From assembly GCF_000282115.1 (NCBI RefSeq), contig NZ_AKJY01000068.1, positions 1 through 34,049 of the forward strand: a DNA stretch of 34,049 nucleotides, in the 5' to 3' direction. Both the position numbers and the translations under genes were made by a program. Shown here piece after piece: positions 9,167-16,587 of the stretch (position 1 is its first letter; the number at the start of each line of letters is the position of its first letter). Source of the stretch: Chryseobacterium populi (GTDB lineage: Bacteria; Bacteroidota; Bacteroidia; Flavobacteriales; Weeksellaceae). The notes beneath the pieces are model-generated. The model was not told the origin of the DNA. It saw only the letters and a program-made list of their open reading frames with translations, and ran no database searches.

Positions 9167-10201
9167 ATGAAAAATGTAGACTATATTATTGTTGGAGACG
9201 GATATGCGGCACTCTTTTTTGCTCACCAGTTGATCAGAAATAATAAATCCTTTGTGATTTATTCCGAAAGCCGTAAAAGCGCTTCACAGGTTTCGGCAGG
9301 AATTATTAATCCTGTAGTCCTCAAAAAATTCACCACATTCTGGCTTGCCCAGCAGCAGATTGATTTTCTGAAAAGTACCCTTCAGGAAATAGAATCTTAT
9401 ACCGGTAAAAATTACCTGGTTCAGGCCCCGATTCATAGGGTTTTCCATGATGAGAACGAGCAGAAGTTATGGTTGAAGAAATCTGACAATAATGAATTGT
9501 CCCAATTTTTGAATAAAGAATTTGAACGTGTGGATGTTGTAAATAATCCTTTTAATACAGGAAAGGTAAACCAATCGGCAAGGCTTGACGTCAATGGGTT
9601 TTTCAATGATTTTTTTCTTTTTTTTGAAGAAAATAAACAACTTATTAAGGAGAAGTTCGATTATCATAAATTAAATGTTTCAGAGTCTGTTTATAGTGAT
9701 GTTTCGTTTAAAAATATCATTTTCTGTGAGGGAATGGGAGTAAAAGAAAATCCGTATTTCTCTGATATTCCTGTGAATCCGAATAAAGGTCATCATATTA
9801 AGGTGAGACTTTCAGAAGCTATTCCTCAGAATCTCACGATTAAAAAGAAACATTTTCTGTTCCCAACCCATAATGACCTGTACTTTTATGGTGGAACCTA
9901 TGACAGAGAACAATTGCATCATCATATTGATGAGTCAGCCGTTGAGCAGCTGGTAAATGGCTTATCAGAAGTTTATCCCTATGACTTTGAGATAAGTGAA
10001 GTGAATTTTGGCTTTAGACCTACCGTAAAAGACAGAAGACCCATTATTGGAGTGCATCCTGAAAATAAAAACTTATACGTTTTTAATGGCCTGGGAGCAA
10101 GAGGAATTTTAAATGGATGTTATTTCTCAAAGAGTTTATATGATTTCATAGAAAATAATATCCCGTTGCATGAAGAAGTTTCTTTAAGCAGGTTCAGATA
10201 A
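9167..10201 (+). CDS. FAD-dependent oxidoreductase (DAO superfamily)
   Basis: A 344-residue soluble flavoprotein of the D-amino-acid-oxidase/glycine-oxidase superfamily. The N-terminus MKNVDYIIVGDGYAALFFAHQL is the FAD-binding beta-alpha-beta unit (a GxGxxA variant of GxGxxG), followed by an acidic strand end (FVIYSES) and SQVSAGIINPVVLKKF. The C-terminal signature GFRPTVKDRRPIIGVHP and NLYVFNGLGARGILNG is the second FAD-contact block of DAO proteins. The substrate cannot be told from sequence. A gene of this kind is commonly found right after gldN in flavobacteria, though no link to secretion is established. The start is fixed by the Rossmann motif; the ATG follows the gldN terminator by three bases. 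Confidence 0.85.
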   Translation: MKNVDYIIVGDGYAALFFAHQLIRNNKSFVIYSESRKSASQVSAGIINPVVLKKFTTFWLAQQQIDFLKSTLQEIESYTGKNYLVQAPIHRVFHDENEQKLWLKKSDNNELSQFLNKEFERVDVVNNPFNTGKVNQSARLDVNGFFNDFFLFFEENKQLIKEKFDYHKLNVSESVYSDVSFKNIIFCEGMGVKENPYFSDIPVNPNKGHHIKVRLSEAIPQNLTIKKKHFLFPTHNDLYFYGGTYDREQLHHHIDESAVEQLVNGLSEVYPYDFEISEVNFGFRPTVKDRRPIIGVHPENKNLYVFNGLGARGILNGCYFSKSLYDFIENNIPLHEEVSLSRFR

Positions 10202-10220
10202 AATCCGTTATGTTCCTGGT

Positions 10221-10286
10221 AAAAAAAAGAGGATGCAAATAGTTAATACAGAACGGGATGAGTCTCTGGTATCAACATATTTGCAT
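10221..10286 (-). terminator. Orphan minus-strand hairpin with T8 tail; possible end of a small RNA
   Basis: Arms ATGCAAATA (10233-10241) and TATTTGCAT (10278-10286) pair perfectly, and the inner sequence pairs on with small bulges (GTTAATAC with GTATCAAC, then short AGA/TCT and AC/GT pairs). Read on the minus strand, the hairpin is followed by CCTC and eight T's (10228-10221), the form of an intrinsic terminator. No annotated minus-strand gene ends here: the regulator upstream already has its own terminator at 10370-10407. It may be a backup terminator or the end of a short RNA; the sequence alone cannot decide. Confidence 0.5.
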
Positions 10287-10369
10287 TCCTGCTTCCACTT
10301 CACTGAATAATTTCGTAGATATTATCTACACTTCAAATAAACACTTATTGTATTTTTTATCTTAGTTAG

Positions 10370-10407
10370 AAAAAAAGAGTGAGCGTATTAATTATTCTAC
10401 GCTCACT
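10370..10407 (-). terminator. Intrinsic terminator for the TPR/LuxR regulator
   Basis: A perfect 10-bp stem (AGTGAGCGTA, 10378-10387, with TACGCTCACT, 10398-10407) around a 10-base loop. On the minus strand it is followed by C and seven T's. It lies about 260 bp past the stop of the minus-strand regulator, giving that mRNA a long 3' untranslated region. Confidence 0.8.
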
Positions 10408-10665
10408 AACCAAATCCTTATTCGGGAACAAATTTGTGTTTTTAAACTAACCTTTAGAATATGTTTCAAAGATAAAGCCGATAATTGAAAAATTCACTAC
10501 TGCAATTTTACTTAATTTGTTTAACGTGTTGTATCATAGTATTTTGTATTTTTTAATGAAGTGTTAATGAAGTATATGGTATTATAATCAATAGATTTTT
10601 AATTAAAATGATCCACTGATTCTGATTTTGAAAAACAAGAATACATGAAATTTTAAGGGTAGATT

Positions 10666-12084
10666 CTACAATTCCATCATCCATTTATTCAGATCTACAT
10701 CCGAAGCAAGCTCTAATTTCTTTCTTAACCGGTATTTTCTGGATTCAATAGTCCGGATAGAAATGTTCTTGTATTGAGCAATGGTTTTGGTAGAAAGGTT
10801 CAGCCTTAGAAAAGCACTGAATCTGATGTCATTTGCGGTAAGGTGAGGATACTTTGTAACAAGGGTTTCATAAAAATCAGGATAAACTTCTTTAAAACGG
10901 GTAAGGAAAAAAGGATCATTGGTCATTGCAAGCTTAGATAATTCCTCAAAAGCTGTGTTGAGCTTGCTTTTCAGCTCATCGGTTTCATGCATTGTTTCAA
11001 TGATAATTTCATCTTTCTGCCTTTGATTTTTTAAATATTTTTTGGTTAAAAAAATCAACAGGAATAGGGAAGTGACAGCAATAATGGAGATTAATGCGTA
11101 AAATTTTACCCGTTCTTTTCTTTCTTTCTGAGTTTCTTCGTTTATAATTTTATCTACAGGAATTTGCATTGCTTCCCTTTCAGAATCATTAATGCTGTCT
11201 TTAAGATCAGAATATCTTTCCAGGAATTCATTTTTTTTGCTTGTATCATTAAGAAATTTATAGGTATCTGAAATTGCTTTATATGCGTTTTTAATATCTA
11301 CTTTACGGTGAAGCCTTGTGGAAATAGCGAGAGACTGAAAGTAATAGTCCAGAGCTTTTTCATAATTCTGCCTTTCAGTGTACAGTTTTCCAAAAGCAAA
11401 TAAAGTCATTGATTTTTGATAAAGGCTGTAATCTTCAGAAATCTTTAAAGCCTTATTGAGGTAGTGCTCTGTAGAATCCAGCTCTTTGGCTTTCAAATGT
11501 TTTTCTGCAATATGTACGAAAGTAAGCGGCTGAGCTGACAGCTCCAAACGCTTCTGTTGTATGGCATTAATAGAATCTACACGGTGCAGCTCTTCAAAAT
11601 TGGCCAGCTTCCAGGTATAATAAAAATATAAGAGCTGCTCTCTCTGCTTTTTGTCGGTAATTTGCTTGGCAAAATAAATTGAGGAGTCCAGACTGCTGTT
11701 GGATTGCTGTATAAGTCCCAGAGAAGCATAGTTTCTGCTATATTCCCCGTACATTTTTGCACACAGAACGTAATTTTTAATCTTTCTTAGTTTTTCTTCT
11801 GCTTTTTGAAGATATTCCAGACTTTCCTTATACCGGTGAAGAGACCATAAAAGACCACCCATATTGATATATGCGGCTGTTAAGCCATTTACATTATTTT
11901 TCTTTTCAAATAATTGTATAGCGTTTTGGTTTAATTGAATGCTCGACTGCATATTACCCTGCAGCCTTAATTTTTCTGTAAGACTGTCAAGCTCTTTTAT
12001 GCTATAATTTTGTGCCGGATATTGAATGAAAAATAATAAAAATAGGCTATAGAATGCTTTTTTGAAACATGAATTTGGGAACAT
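10666..12084 (-). CDS. Membrane-anchored TPR regulator with LuxR-type HTH
   Basis: A 472-residue protein of a class common in Bacteroidota: an exported sensor part, one membrane helix and a cytoplasmic DNA-binding end. A signal or anchor sequence covers about residues 9-24. Tetratricopeptide repeats fill about 35-290 (for example GLTAAYINMGGLLWSLHRYK and MTLFAFGKLYTERQNYEKAL). A single helix follows at 328-346, then a coiled coil (about 350-385) and a GerE/LuxR-like HTH near 414-460 with LTANDIRFSAFLRLNLSTKT and ISIRTIESRKYRLRKKL. Peptide or protein binding by the TPRs is the usual guess; the ligand is unknown. It is divergent from the secreted protein at 12644, a likely but unproven target. 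A terminator lies downstream at 10370-10407. Confidence 0.85.
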   Translation of the reverse strand: MFPNSCFKKAFYSLFLLFFIQYPAQNYSIKELDSLTEKLRLQGNMQSSIQLNQNAIQLFEKKNNVNGLTAAYINMGGLLWSLHRYKESLEYLQKAEEKLRKIKNYVLCAKMYGEYSRNYASLGLIQQSNSSLDSSIYFAKQITDKKQREQLLYFYYTWKLANFEELHRVDSINAIQQKRLELSAQPLTFVHIAEKHLKAKELDSTEHYLNKALKISEDYSLYQKSMTLFAFGKLYTERQNYEKALDYYFQSLAISTRLHRKVDIKNAYKAISDTYKFLNDTSKKNEFLERYSDLKDSINDSEREAMQIPVDKIINEETQKERKERVKFYALISIIAVTSLFLLIFLTKKYLKNQRQKDEIIIETMHETDELKSKLNTAFEELSKLAMTNDPFFLTRFKEVYPDFYETLVTKYPHLTANDIRFSAFLRLNLSTKTIAQYKNISIRTIESRKYRLRKKLELASDVDLNKWMMEL

Positions 12085-12103
12085 ACATTTTGTTTTTAAG
12101 GTG

Positions 12104-12111
12104 CAAAATTA
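12104..12111 (-). promoter_or_regulatory. Candidate -7 box for the TPR/LuxR regulator
   Basis: On the minus strand this reads TAATTTTG, an exact TAnnTTTG match, 20 bp before the ATG. This would give a leader of only some 14 bases. No TTG is seen at the expected -33 position. Confidence 0.45.
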
Positions 12112-12558
12112 ATTTATAACATCACTACTATTTAACTATGGTGTATTAACCCTGTTATTATATATTTATTCTTAATATAAATTGTTTCATAAATGATTAT
12201 ATTACAATAGTTTGTATTTAATTTTATTGTTTTTATATTGATAATTATTTTAGATTATATATAAAATTAATTATTAAATAAATATCATCTGTAGATTTAC
12301 TGAAAAATATTTATTTTTAATGATATAATAGTTCTTTCGTTGAGTTTCAGAGTGCTTACTTGAATAAAGCGCTAAAAATAAAAGTATTCTTAGAAATTTT
12401 CAATCATTAAACTGAAGAATAACTCCACAAATAGCAACTATATTTTATAAATATTTTCTACTTCATTTATACTGTATTGTGTGTTTTATATTGCTTAAAA
12501 TCAGTTATTTATTTTGTTGAAGTGTAATTGCAGTATCTCATTTTATAGATATTGGTTC

Positions 12559-12566
12559 TACTTTTG
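12559..12566 (+). promoter_or_regulatory. Candidate -7 box for the secreted protein at 12644
   Basis: TACTTTTG matches TAnnTTTG exactly and lies 77 bp before the ATG. The nearest upstream TTG (12528-12530) is 28 bp away, longer than the usual spacing, so the -33 part is unconvincing. Confidence 0.45.
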
Positions 12567-12643
12567 TGACCAGATTTTATTGAATAGGTATTCTGGAAAA
12601 TAAAGTTCAGATTCAATTGAAATTTAATAACACACTAAGAAAA

Positions 12644-13744
12644 ATGGAAAACAGAATTTTTACATGCTTGTTCCTTTTGGCAGGCACGCTAGCCCTGGCA
12701 CAAGTGGGAGTTAATACGCCGGATCCTCAGGCAACGCTTGATGTGGTCGCAAAGAACGCAACAGGAACCGCCAGGACTGCAGAGGGTTTATTGGTCCCAA
12801 GAGTAGACCGGCAGAGAGCACAATCCATGACAGGAGTTACTACTTCTACACTGGTTTATGTTAATAACATTGCTACCGGAACGGCAGCCGGAACAGCAGT
12901 TAATATCAACACGACAGGATATTACTATTTTGACGGCAATGTTTGGGTAAAGGTAAACTCAGGACCCATAAGTGATAATAATATTTATAATACCAACGGA
13001 AGCCTTATAGGAAATCGTATTGTTACCCAGGGAAAAAATACATTAACCTTTAATTCTGATGCTGTTAACGGATTTTCTGTAGACGGAAGTACTTTTTCAG
13101 TAGATGCCGCTAATAATAGAGTAGGTATTGGTACTGCTTCTCCGGACAAGAAACTTGATGTTCGTTCTGCTTCTGCCGGTGCTGTAAGGATCCAGGATGG
13201 AACTCAGGGAGATGGCTATGTGCTTACTTCAACGGCAGATGGAACCGGTATCTGGAAACAGCCAAGAGCCCAGGTAATAAGAGGTGCCACTACAGGAGGA
13301 TATGATTTTCCTTTTGCCGTTATTTCAGAATATAGATATACCGGTGCATCTATTACTTTACCACCGGGAAAGTGGCTGGTTACCATTAGCCAGCTAATTT
13401 ATCCGCAAGGGGCAAATTTAACGGCAAATGACTGGATGTTTGTAAGAAGTACATTTTCAGAGCAGAATTTAACAGCAACAGGGCAAGTGGGTGTGCAATC
13501 CGCAGATGTTAATAATATGCCGACGTTAATGAGTTTTCAGGTAAGTGGTCCATATACGCAAGGTCAGCTTAGGCTTGATGTCAAGACCGGTTCAGTATAT
13601 ATTAATAATAGCTCCAACGGAAATAAAACATATCGATATATTGCTGGTGGTACTGCTGTAGGGGGAAATGTTGCCGGAGCCTATCTTAAAGGTTTAGGCG
13701 GCGGCTGGGCTGAAAATTCTCTTGTTGCTACTGCAATCAATTAA
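12644..13744 (+). CDS. Secreted fibre-like protein with repeated VGxxTxxPxxxLDV motif
   Basis: A 366-residue exported protein. I chose the ATG at 12644 over an upstream TTG (12617) because MENRIFTCLFLLAGTLALAQ is a complete signal peptide from there. Mature sequence starts VGVNTPDPQATLDV (about 21-34), and a second copy, VGIGTASPDKKLDV, sits at about 160-173; this motif is common in long flavobacterial surface proteins and resembles tail-fibre-type heads. Between and after the copies the protein is rich in Gly, Thr, Asn and Ala, as in beta-solenoid or fibre proteins, with a possible globular C-terminal beta domain (about 210-366). There is no type IX sorting tail, catalytic motif or membrane helix that I can see. 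A terminator follows at 13844. The divergent TPR/LuxR gene may control it; function otherwise unknown. Confidence 0.75.
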   Translation: MENRIFTCLFLLAGTLALAQVGVNTPDPQATLDVVAKNATGTARTAEGLLVPRVDRQRAQSMTGVTTSTLVYVNNIATGTAAGTAVNINTTGYYYFDGNVWVKVNSGPISDNNIYNTNGSLIGNRIVTQGKNTLTFNSDAVNGFSVDGSTFSVDAANNRVGIGTASPDKKLDVRSASAGAVRIQDGTQGDGYVLTSTADGTGIWKQPRAQVIRGATTGGYDFPFAVISEYRYTGASITLPPGKWLVTISQLIYPQGANLTANDWMFVRSTFSEQNLTATGQVGVQSADVNNMPTLMSFQVSGPYTQGQLRLDVKTGSVYINNSSNGNKTYRYIAGGTAVGGNVAGAYLKGLGGGWAENSLVATAIN

Positions 13745-13843
13745 ACATTGTAAGACAATGAAAAAATAAAAATTCCCTCAGCTTAAAAACAGAAATATTT
13801 AAAATAAATTTTCAGTAAATATACATCAAAGATTAAAAACATG

Positions 13844-13889
13844 TAAAACGGTTGTAAATAAAGGCTTTACAGCCGTTTTATGATTTTTT
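13844..13889 (+). terminator. Intrinsic terminator after the secreted protein
   Basis: A 15-bp stem with one G-T pair (TAAAACGGTTGTAAA, 13844-13858, with TTTACAGCCGTTTTA, 13866-13880) and a 7-base loop, followed by TGATTTTTT. It ends transcription about 100 bp after the stop of the 12644 gene. Confidence 0.85.
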
Positions 13890-14062
13890 GGTAATGAGGT
13901 GAAATGCAGTAAAAAAGGGAGGTTTGGCAAAAGTAAGGTTACTATTTCATTACTTTTAAAGACCGAAACGAAAATTTTTATTCATCTGTATTTCAGCTTT
14001 TTGCATAGTTTTTCATATTGTTCAGGAGCTCACGTTTAATTTTATCATTAAGAATTGTGAGT
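13890..14062. other. Spacer at the left edge of the accessory island
   Basis: No gene is seen. There is an 8-bp inverted repeat (AAAAGTAA at 13929-13936, TTACTTTT at 13950-13957). The chromosome/island boundary probably lies here, but I found no convincing direct repeat with the right side (21070-21335). Confidence 0.4.
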
Positions 14063-14170
14063 ATGGGAACGATAAAAAAATCAACGTTTAAGGTATTGTT
14101 CTACCTTAAAAAGAATGCCCCGAAGAAAAACGGAAAGGTTGCGATTATGTGCCGAGTTATCCTCGTTTGA
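14063..14170 (+). pseudogene. Truncated tyrosine recombinase (N-terminal fragment)
   Basis: The frame reads MGTIKKSTFKVLFYLKKNAP followed by KKNGKVAIMCRV, then loses similarity and stops at TGA (14168-14170). The STFKVLFYLKKN...KKNGKVxxMCR block is the start of the arm-type/SAM-like DNA-binding domain of tyrosine integrases carried by Bacteroidota conjugative and mobilizable transposons. Only about 32 of the roughly 400 codons of such an integrase remain; the SAM-like and catalytic domains (R-H-R-Y) are gone. The break lies close to 14160, directly facing the broken 3' end of the fabF-like gene on the other strand, so one deletion probably removed both 3' ends. Confidence 0.7.
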
Positions 14171-14184
14171 ATTTCCAATCTGTT

Positions 14185-14779
14185 TCATTTCTTTTGCTTT
14201 TTTAATGGTCGCTCACCGGTAATCATCATATCTGCTTTACCCCAACGGATGTAATTGAACGCATCAATAATTGCAGTATTTGAAGTGGCACAAGCCGAAA
14301 CTGTGGTAAAATTTATCCCTCTTAAACCGTGTTTGATTGAAATTACTCCCGAAGCAATATCTACAATCATTTTGGGTATAAAGAAAGGGTTAAACCTTGG
14401 GGTTTCATCACCTTTCACAAACTCAGTTACTTGCTGTTGAAATGTACTAATACCTCCATTACCCGAATCCCAAATAACCCCAATACGATTTCGGTTTAAT
14501 TTTTCAAAATCAATATTAGCGTTTTTTATAGCTTCATCAGTAGCAATTAAGGCATATTGTGTATACAAATCGTACTTTCTTGCTTCTGCTTTTTCAATGT
14601 AATTTAATGGGTCAAAATTTTTGGGTTCGCAACCAAATTTTGTTTTAAATTTTGTGGTGTCAAATTTTGTGATGCGGTGCAGCACCGCTTACACCGTTTT
14701 TCAGCGAACTCCAAAAATCATTTACATTATTTCCGATCGGTGTTAACGCTCCAAACCCTATGATAACTACTCGTTTCAT
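14185..14779 (-). pseudogene. fabF: Broken 3-oxoacyl-ACP synthase II (FabF-type), frameshifted and truncated
   Basis: FabF enzymes extend acyl-ACP chains by condensation with malonyl-ACP. The minus strand starts at the ATG at 14779 with MKRVVIIGFGALTPIGNNVN and ...FWSSLKNGVSGAAP, then needs a one-base shift near 14674 (an extra C in CCG-C-ATC) to continue ITKFDTTKFKTKFG. The second frame runs through RKYDLYTQYALIATDEAI and FFIPKMIVDIASG to the catalytic-cysteine motif VSACATSNTA and GKADMMITG, where similarity ends and a short unrelated tail (ERPLKKQKK) leads to a stop. The two catalytic histidines and about 60% of the protein are missing, so the gene is dead. A terminator-like hairpin separates it from the hydrolase gene upstream. 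Confidence 0.85.
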
Positions 14780-14811
14780 ACCTTTTTATTATTTATATTT
14801 TCAACAATTAT

Positions 14812-14853
14812 AAAAATTCACTTGACAAAGATTTTGGCAAAATTTATCAAGTG
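14812..14853 (-). terminator. Terminator-like hairpin after the hydrolase gene
   Basis: Arms CACTTGA and TCAAGTG (14819-14825, 14847-14853) continue, after one mismatch, into AAA/TTT and an inner ATTTTG/CAAAAT dyad. On the minus strand it is followed by AATTTTTA. It lies 25 bp beyond the hydrolase stop, so the operon probably ends here and fabF was a separate or weakly coupled unit. Confidence 0.6.
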
Positions 14854-14877
14854 CATCTTTATTAGATTTTATGTTTA

Positions 14878-15720
14878 TTATGTTTCAAATTTCAAGAAGT
14901 TATTAATGTAATTAGAAACCAGAACGGGGTATTGATGATGTGGACCATGCCCAGATTCGGGAAGTATAATCAGTTGTAATGTTGGTGCATCTCTTAAAAG
15001 TGGAAACCAATTTTCAACAGCAAAAGAAATATCGTGGTCGCCCTGAATTGCTAAAACAGGTTGCTTTAACATTTGGTATGCACCTCTGAAATTTTCTTTA
15101 TCTTCTTTTACTCCCTGAGCTGATGCTAACATTTTCTGCATCAATTCTTGAGTTGCAGGAATTTTACTAACATCTAATCGCTTTGTAATTCTGTTGTGTG
15201 AAGCTGTAGCTGCTACTCTGCTTTTTTCAGATTGTGGCTCAAAGAACAACACTATTTCATCTTCTAAATCATTTACAGGTTTTAATGCTCTTTTAAAAAA
15301 TTCAGGGTCAAAAGGGACTTTGTTTTCTCCCGGTGGATTACTGCCTAAAATGACTGTCTTTAGAACTCTTTCAGGATAATAGAACATTACATATTGTGCT
15401 ATTAAACCACCCAAAGACCAGCCTAATATATTGAATTTATCAATTTTCAAATGATCTGCCAACTGAATGGCTACTGATGAAAGTTCTTTCATATCCGTTG
15501 GGTAAGAACCTTCAGAATGCCCTATTCCGGGATAATCAAATAAAACAACTTGATTTTCTTTTGCTAACTGGTCAAGGAATAGGGGATCCCAAGTATCTAA
15601 TACCCCTCTGAAACGATTTGCGAATAATAATGGTGTACCTGTACCAAATGATCGAAATGCTATTTTGTTACTTGATAACTCAGCAAATTGAGTTATTGCT
15701 GTACTTGATATTGCAGTCAT
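14878..15720 (-). CDS. Alpha/beta-fold hydrolase
   Basis: A 280-residue soluble hydrolase. The catalytic triad is visible: Ser102 in the nucleophile elbow GWSLGG, Asp230 in GDHDISF and His258 in ESGHGPHH. An HG-type oxyanion motif is replaced by LLFANRFRG near residue 31-39, and VVLFDYPGIGHSEG (58-71) is the usual strand-4 region. A helical cap covers about 125-205. The pattern resembles haloperoxidase, 3-oxoadipate-enol-lactonase and related carboxylester hydrolases; the substrate cannot be told. It starts 11 bp after the dehydrogenase gene and is the last intact gene of the island operon, so it likely acts on an ester, thioester or lactone produced in the same pathway. Confidence 0.85.
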   Translation of the reverse strand: MTAISSTAITQFAELSSNKIAFRSFGTGTPLLFANRFRGVLDTWDPLFLDQLAKENQVVLFDYPGIGHSEGSYPTDMKELSSVAIQLADHLKIDKFNILGWSLGGLIAQYVMFYYPERVLKTVILGSNPPGENKVPFDPEFFKRALKPVNDLEDEIVLFFEPQSEKSRVAATASHNRITKRLDVSKIPATQELMQKMLASAQGVKEDKENFRGAYQMLKQPVLAIQGDHDISFAVENWFPLLRDAPTLQLIILPESGHGPHHQYPVLVSNYINNFLKFET

Positions 15721-15731
15721 ATGTTTGATAT

Positions 15732-16493
15732 TTATTTAAGTTGCTCACGTAATCCATTCATTACTTTTAACGCTTCAGAAGGATTTGCTAAATGCAAACG
15801 ATAAATGTCTTCGGTTTGTCCGACACGGATTTCCAAATCGTCATTTTCAAATCCATTGATGAATTGTGTTGCTACTTCTGATGCAGGAATACCATTGTGC
15901 CCGCCAATCGGTGCAGAAAATTCGGTGTCCACCAAAGGTGGCATTAGTTCAAACACTTTTACGGAAGAAGAAACTTCTTTATTTAATGCAATACGCAGTG
16001 ATTGTGTGTAAGAGTGCAAAGCTGCTTTGCTTGCCGAATATGTTGCTAAACTACCCGGTACAAATGCAACAACTGATGAAACATTTACGATTGCTGCTTC
16101 TTTTTGTTGTTTGAGCAGTGGCAACAATTTCTCATTCAGTCGGATAATTGAAAAATAATTGGTAAGCATTTCCTCTTGTGCTTTTTCCACAGCGTTTACA
16201 TTTTCGGCTGCAAGATTGTAAACGTGTGCAGCACCTGCGTTGTTAATCAGCACATTTAATTCTTTGTGTTCTGATTTAACTTTTTCAACCAAAGCATTTG
16301 TTTCTTCTTCATTTGTAATATCGCATTGAATGCCTGTTGCGTTAGGCAATAATTGTAATGCTTTTTCTAAACGCTCTTTTGTTCTGCCTGTAATGATTAC
16401 TTTGTTTCCGTTTGCTGAAAACAATTTTGCAATTTCTAATCCTATTCCTGCTGTTCCGCCCGAAATAAGAACGGTGTTGTGTTTTGTGTTCAT
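15732..16493 (-). CDS. Short-chain dehydrogenase/reductase (DltE-like)
   Basis: A 253-residue classical SDR. The NAD(P)-binding site is SGGTAGIGLEIAK (11-23), with a basic residue after strand 2 (ITGRTKERL) that suggests NADPH preference. Asp58 occurs in CDIT, the structural NNAG at 84-87, and the active site is Ser139/140, Tyr152 and Lys156 (YSASK). The C-terminal half has the substrate loop after PPLVDTEF. Proteins with this N-terminus are often called DltE-like oxidoreductases, but no D-alanylation genes are near. In this operon, with a thiolase and a thioesterase, a 3-oxoacyl or hydroxyacyl substrate is possible; this is inference. Confidence 0.88.
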   Translation of the reverse strand: MNTKHNTVLISGGTAGIGLEIAKLFSANGNKVIITGRTKERLEKALQLLPNATGIQCDITNEEETNALVEKVKSEHKELNVLINNAGAAHVYNLAAENVNAVEKAQEEMLTNYFSIIRLNEKLLPLLKQQKEAAIVNVSSVVAFVPGSLATYSASKAALHSYTQSLRIALNKEVSSSVKVFELMPPLVDTEFSAPIGGHNGIPASEVATQFINGFENDDLEIRVGQTEDIYRLHLANPSEALKVMNGLREQLK

Positions 16494-16587
16494 TTTATTA
16501 TTGTTTTAATTGTTTCTTTTCTCGTGTGATGCCATAATACTTTGCTGTTACTTCTGATTGTTACCTTTTAGATGTTCATTATATCAA

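Larger units (their letters stand above)
10202..10665. other. 464-bp intergenic region between convergent genes
   Basis: No coding frame is convincing here. It holds two minus-strand hairpins with T-runs (listed separately) and a short perfect dyad GTAGATA-T-TATCTAC at 10315-10329. The rest (10408-10665) is AT-rich and shows nothing else I can name. Confidence 0.6.
12085..12643. other. 559-bp AT-rich divergent intergenic region
   Basis: This region separates the minus-strand TPR/LuxR gene from the plus-strand secreted protein. It is extremely AT-rich, has no credible coding frame, and must hold both promoters. Candidate -7 boxes are at 12104-12111 (minus) and 12559-12566 (plus). No clear operator dyad stands out. 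Confidence 0.6.

Noticed and set aside
12431..12450. CAAATAGCAACTA, also seen near 28970
   Set aside because: A 13-base match in AT-rich spacers, at unrelated places relative to genes; too weak to call a repeat family.
12617..12643. Upstream TTG start for the secreted protein
   Set aside because: The signal peptide begins cleanly at the ATG at 12644 and the extra nine residues add polar sequence in front of it.
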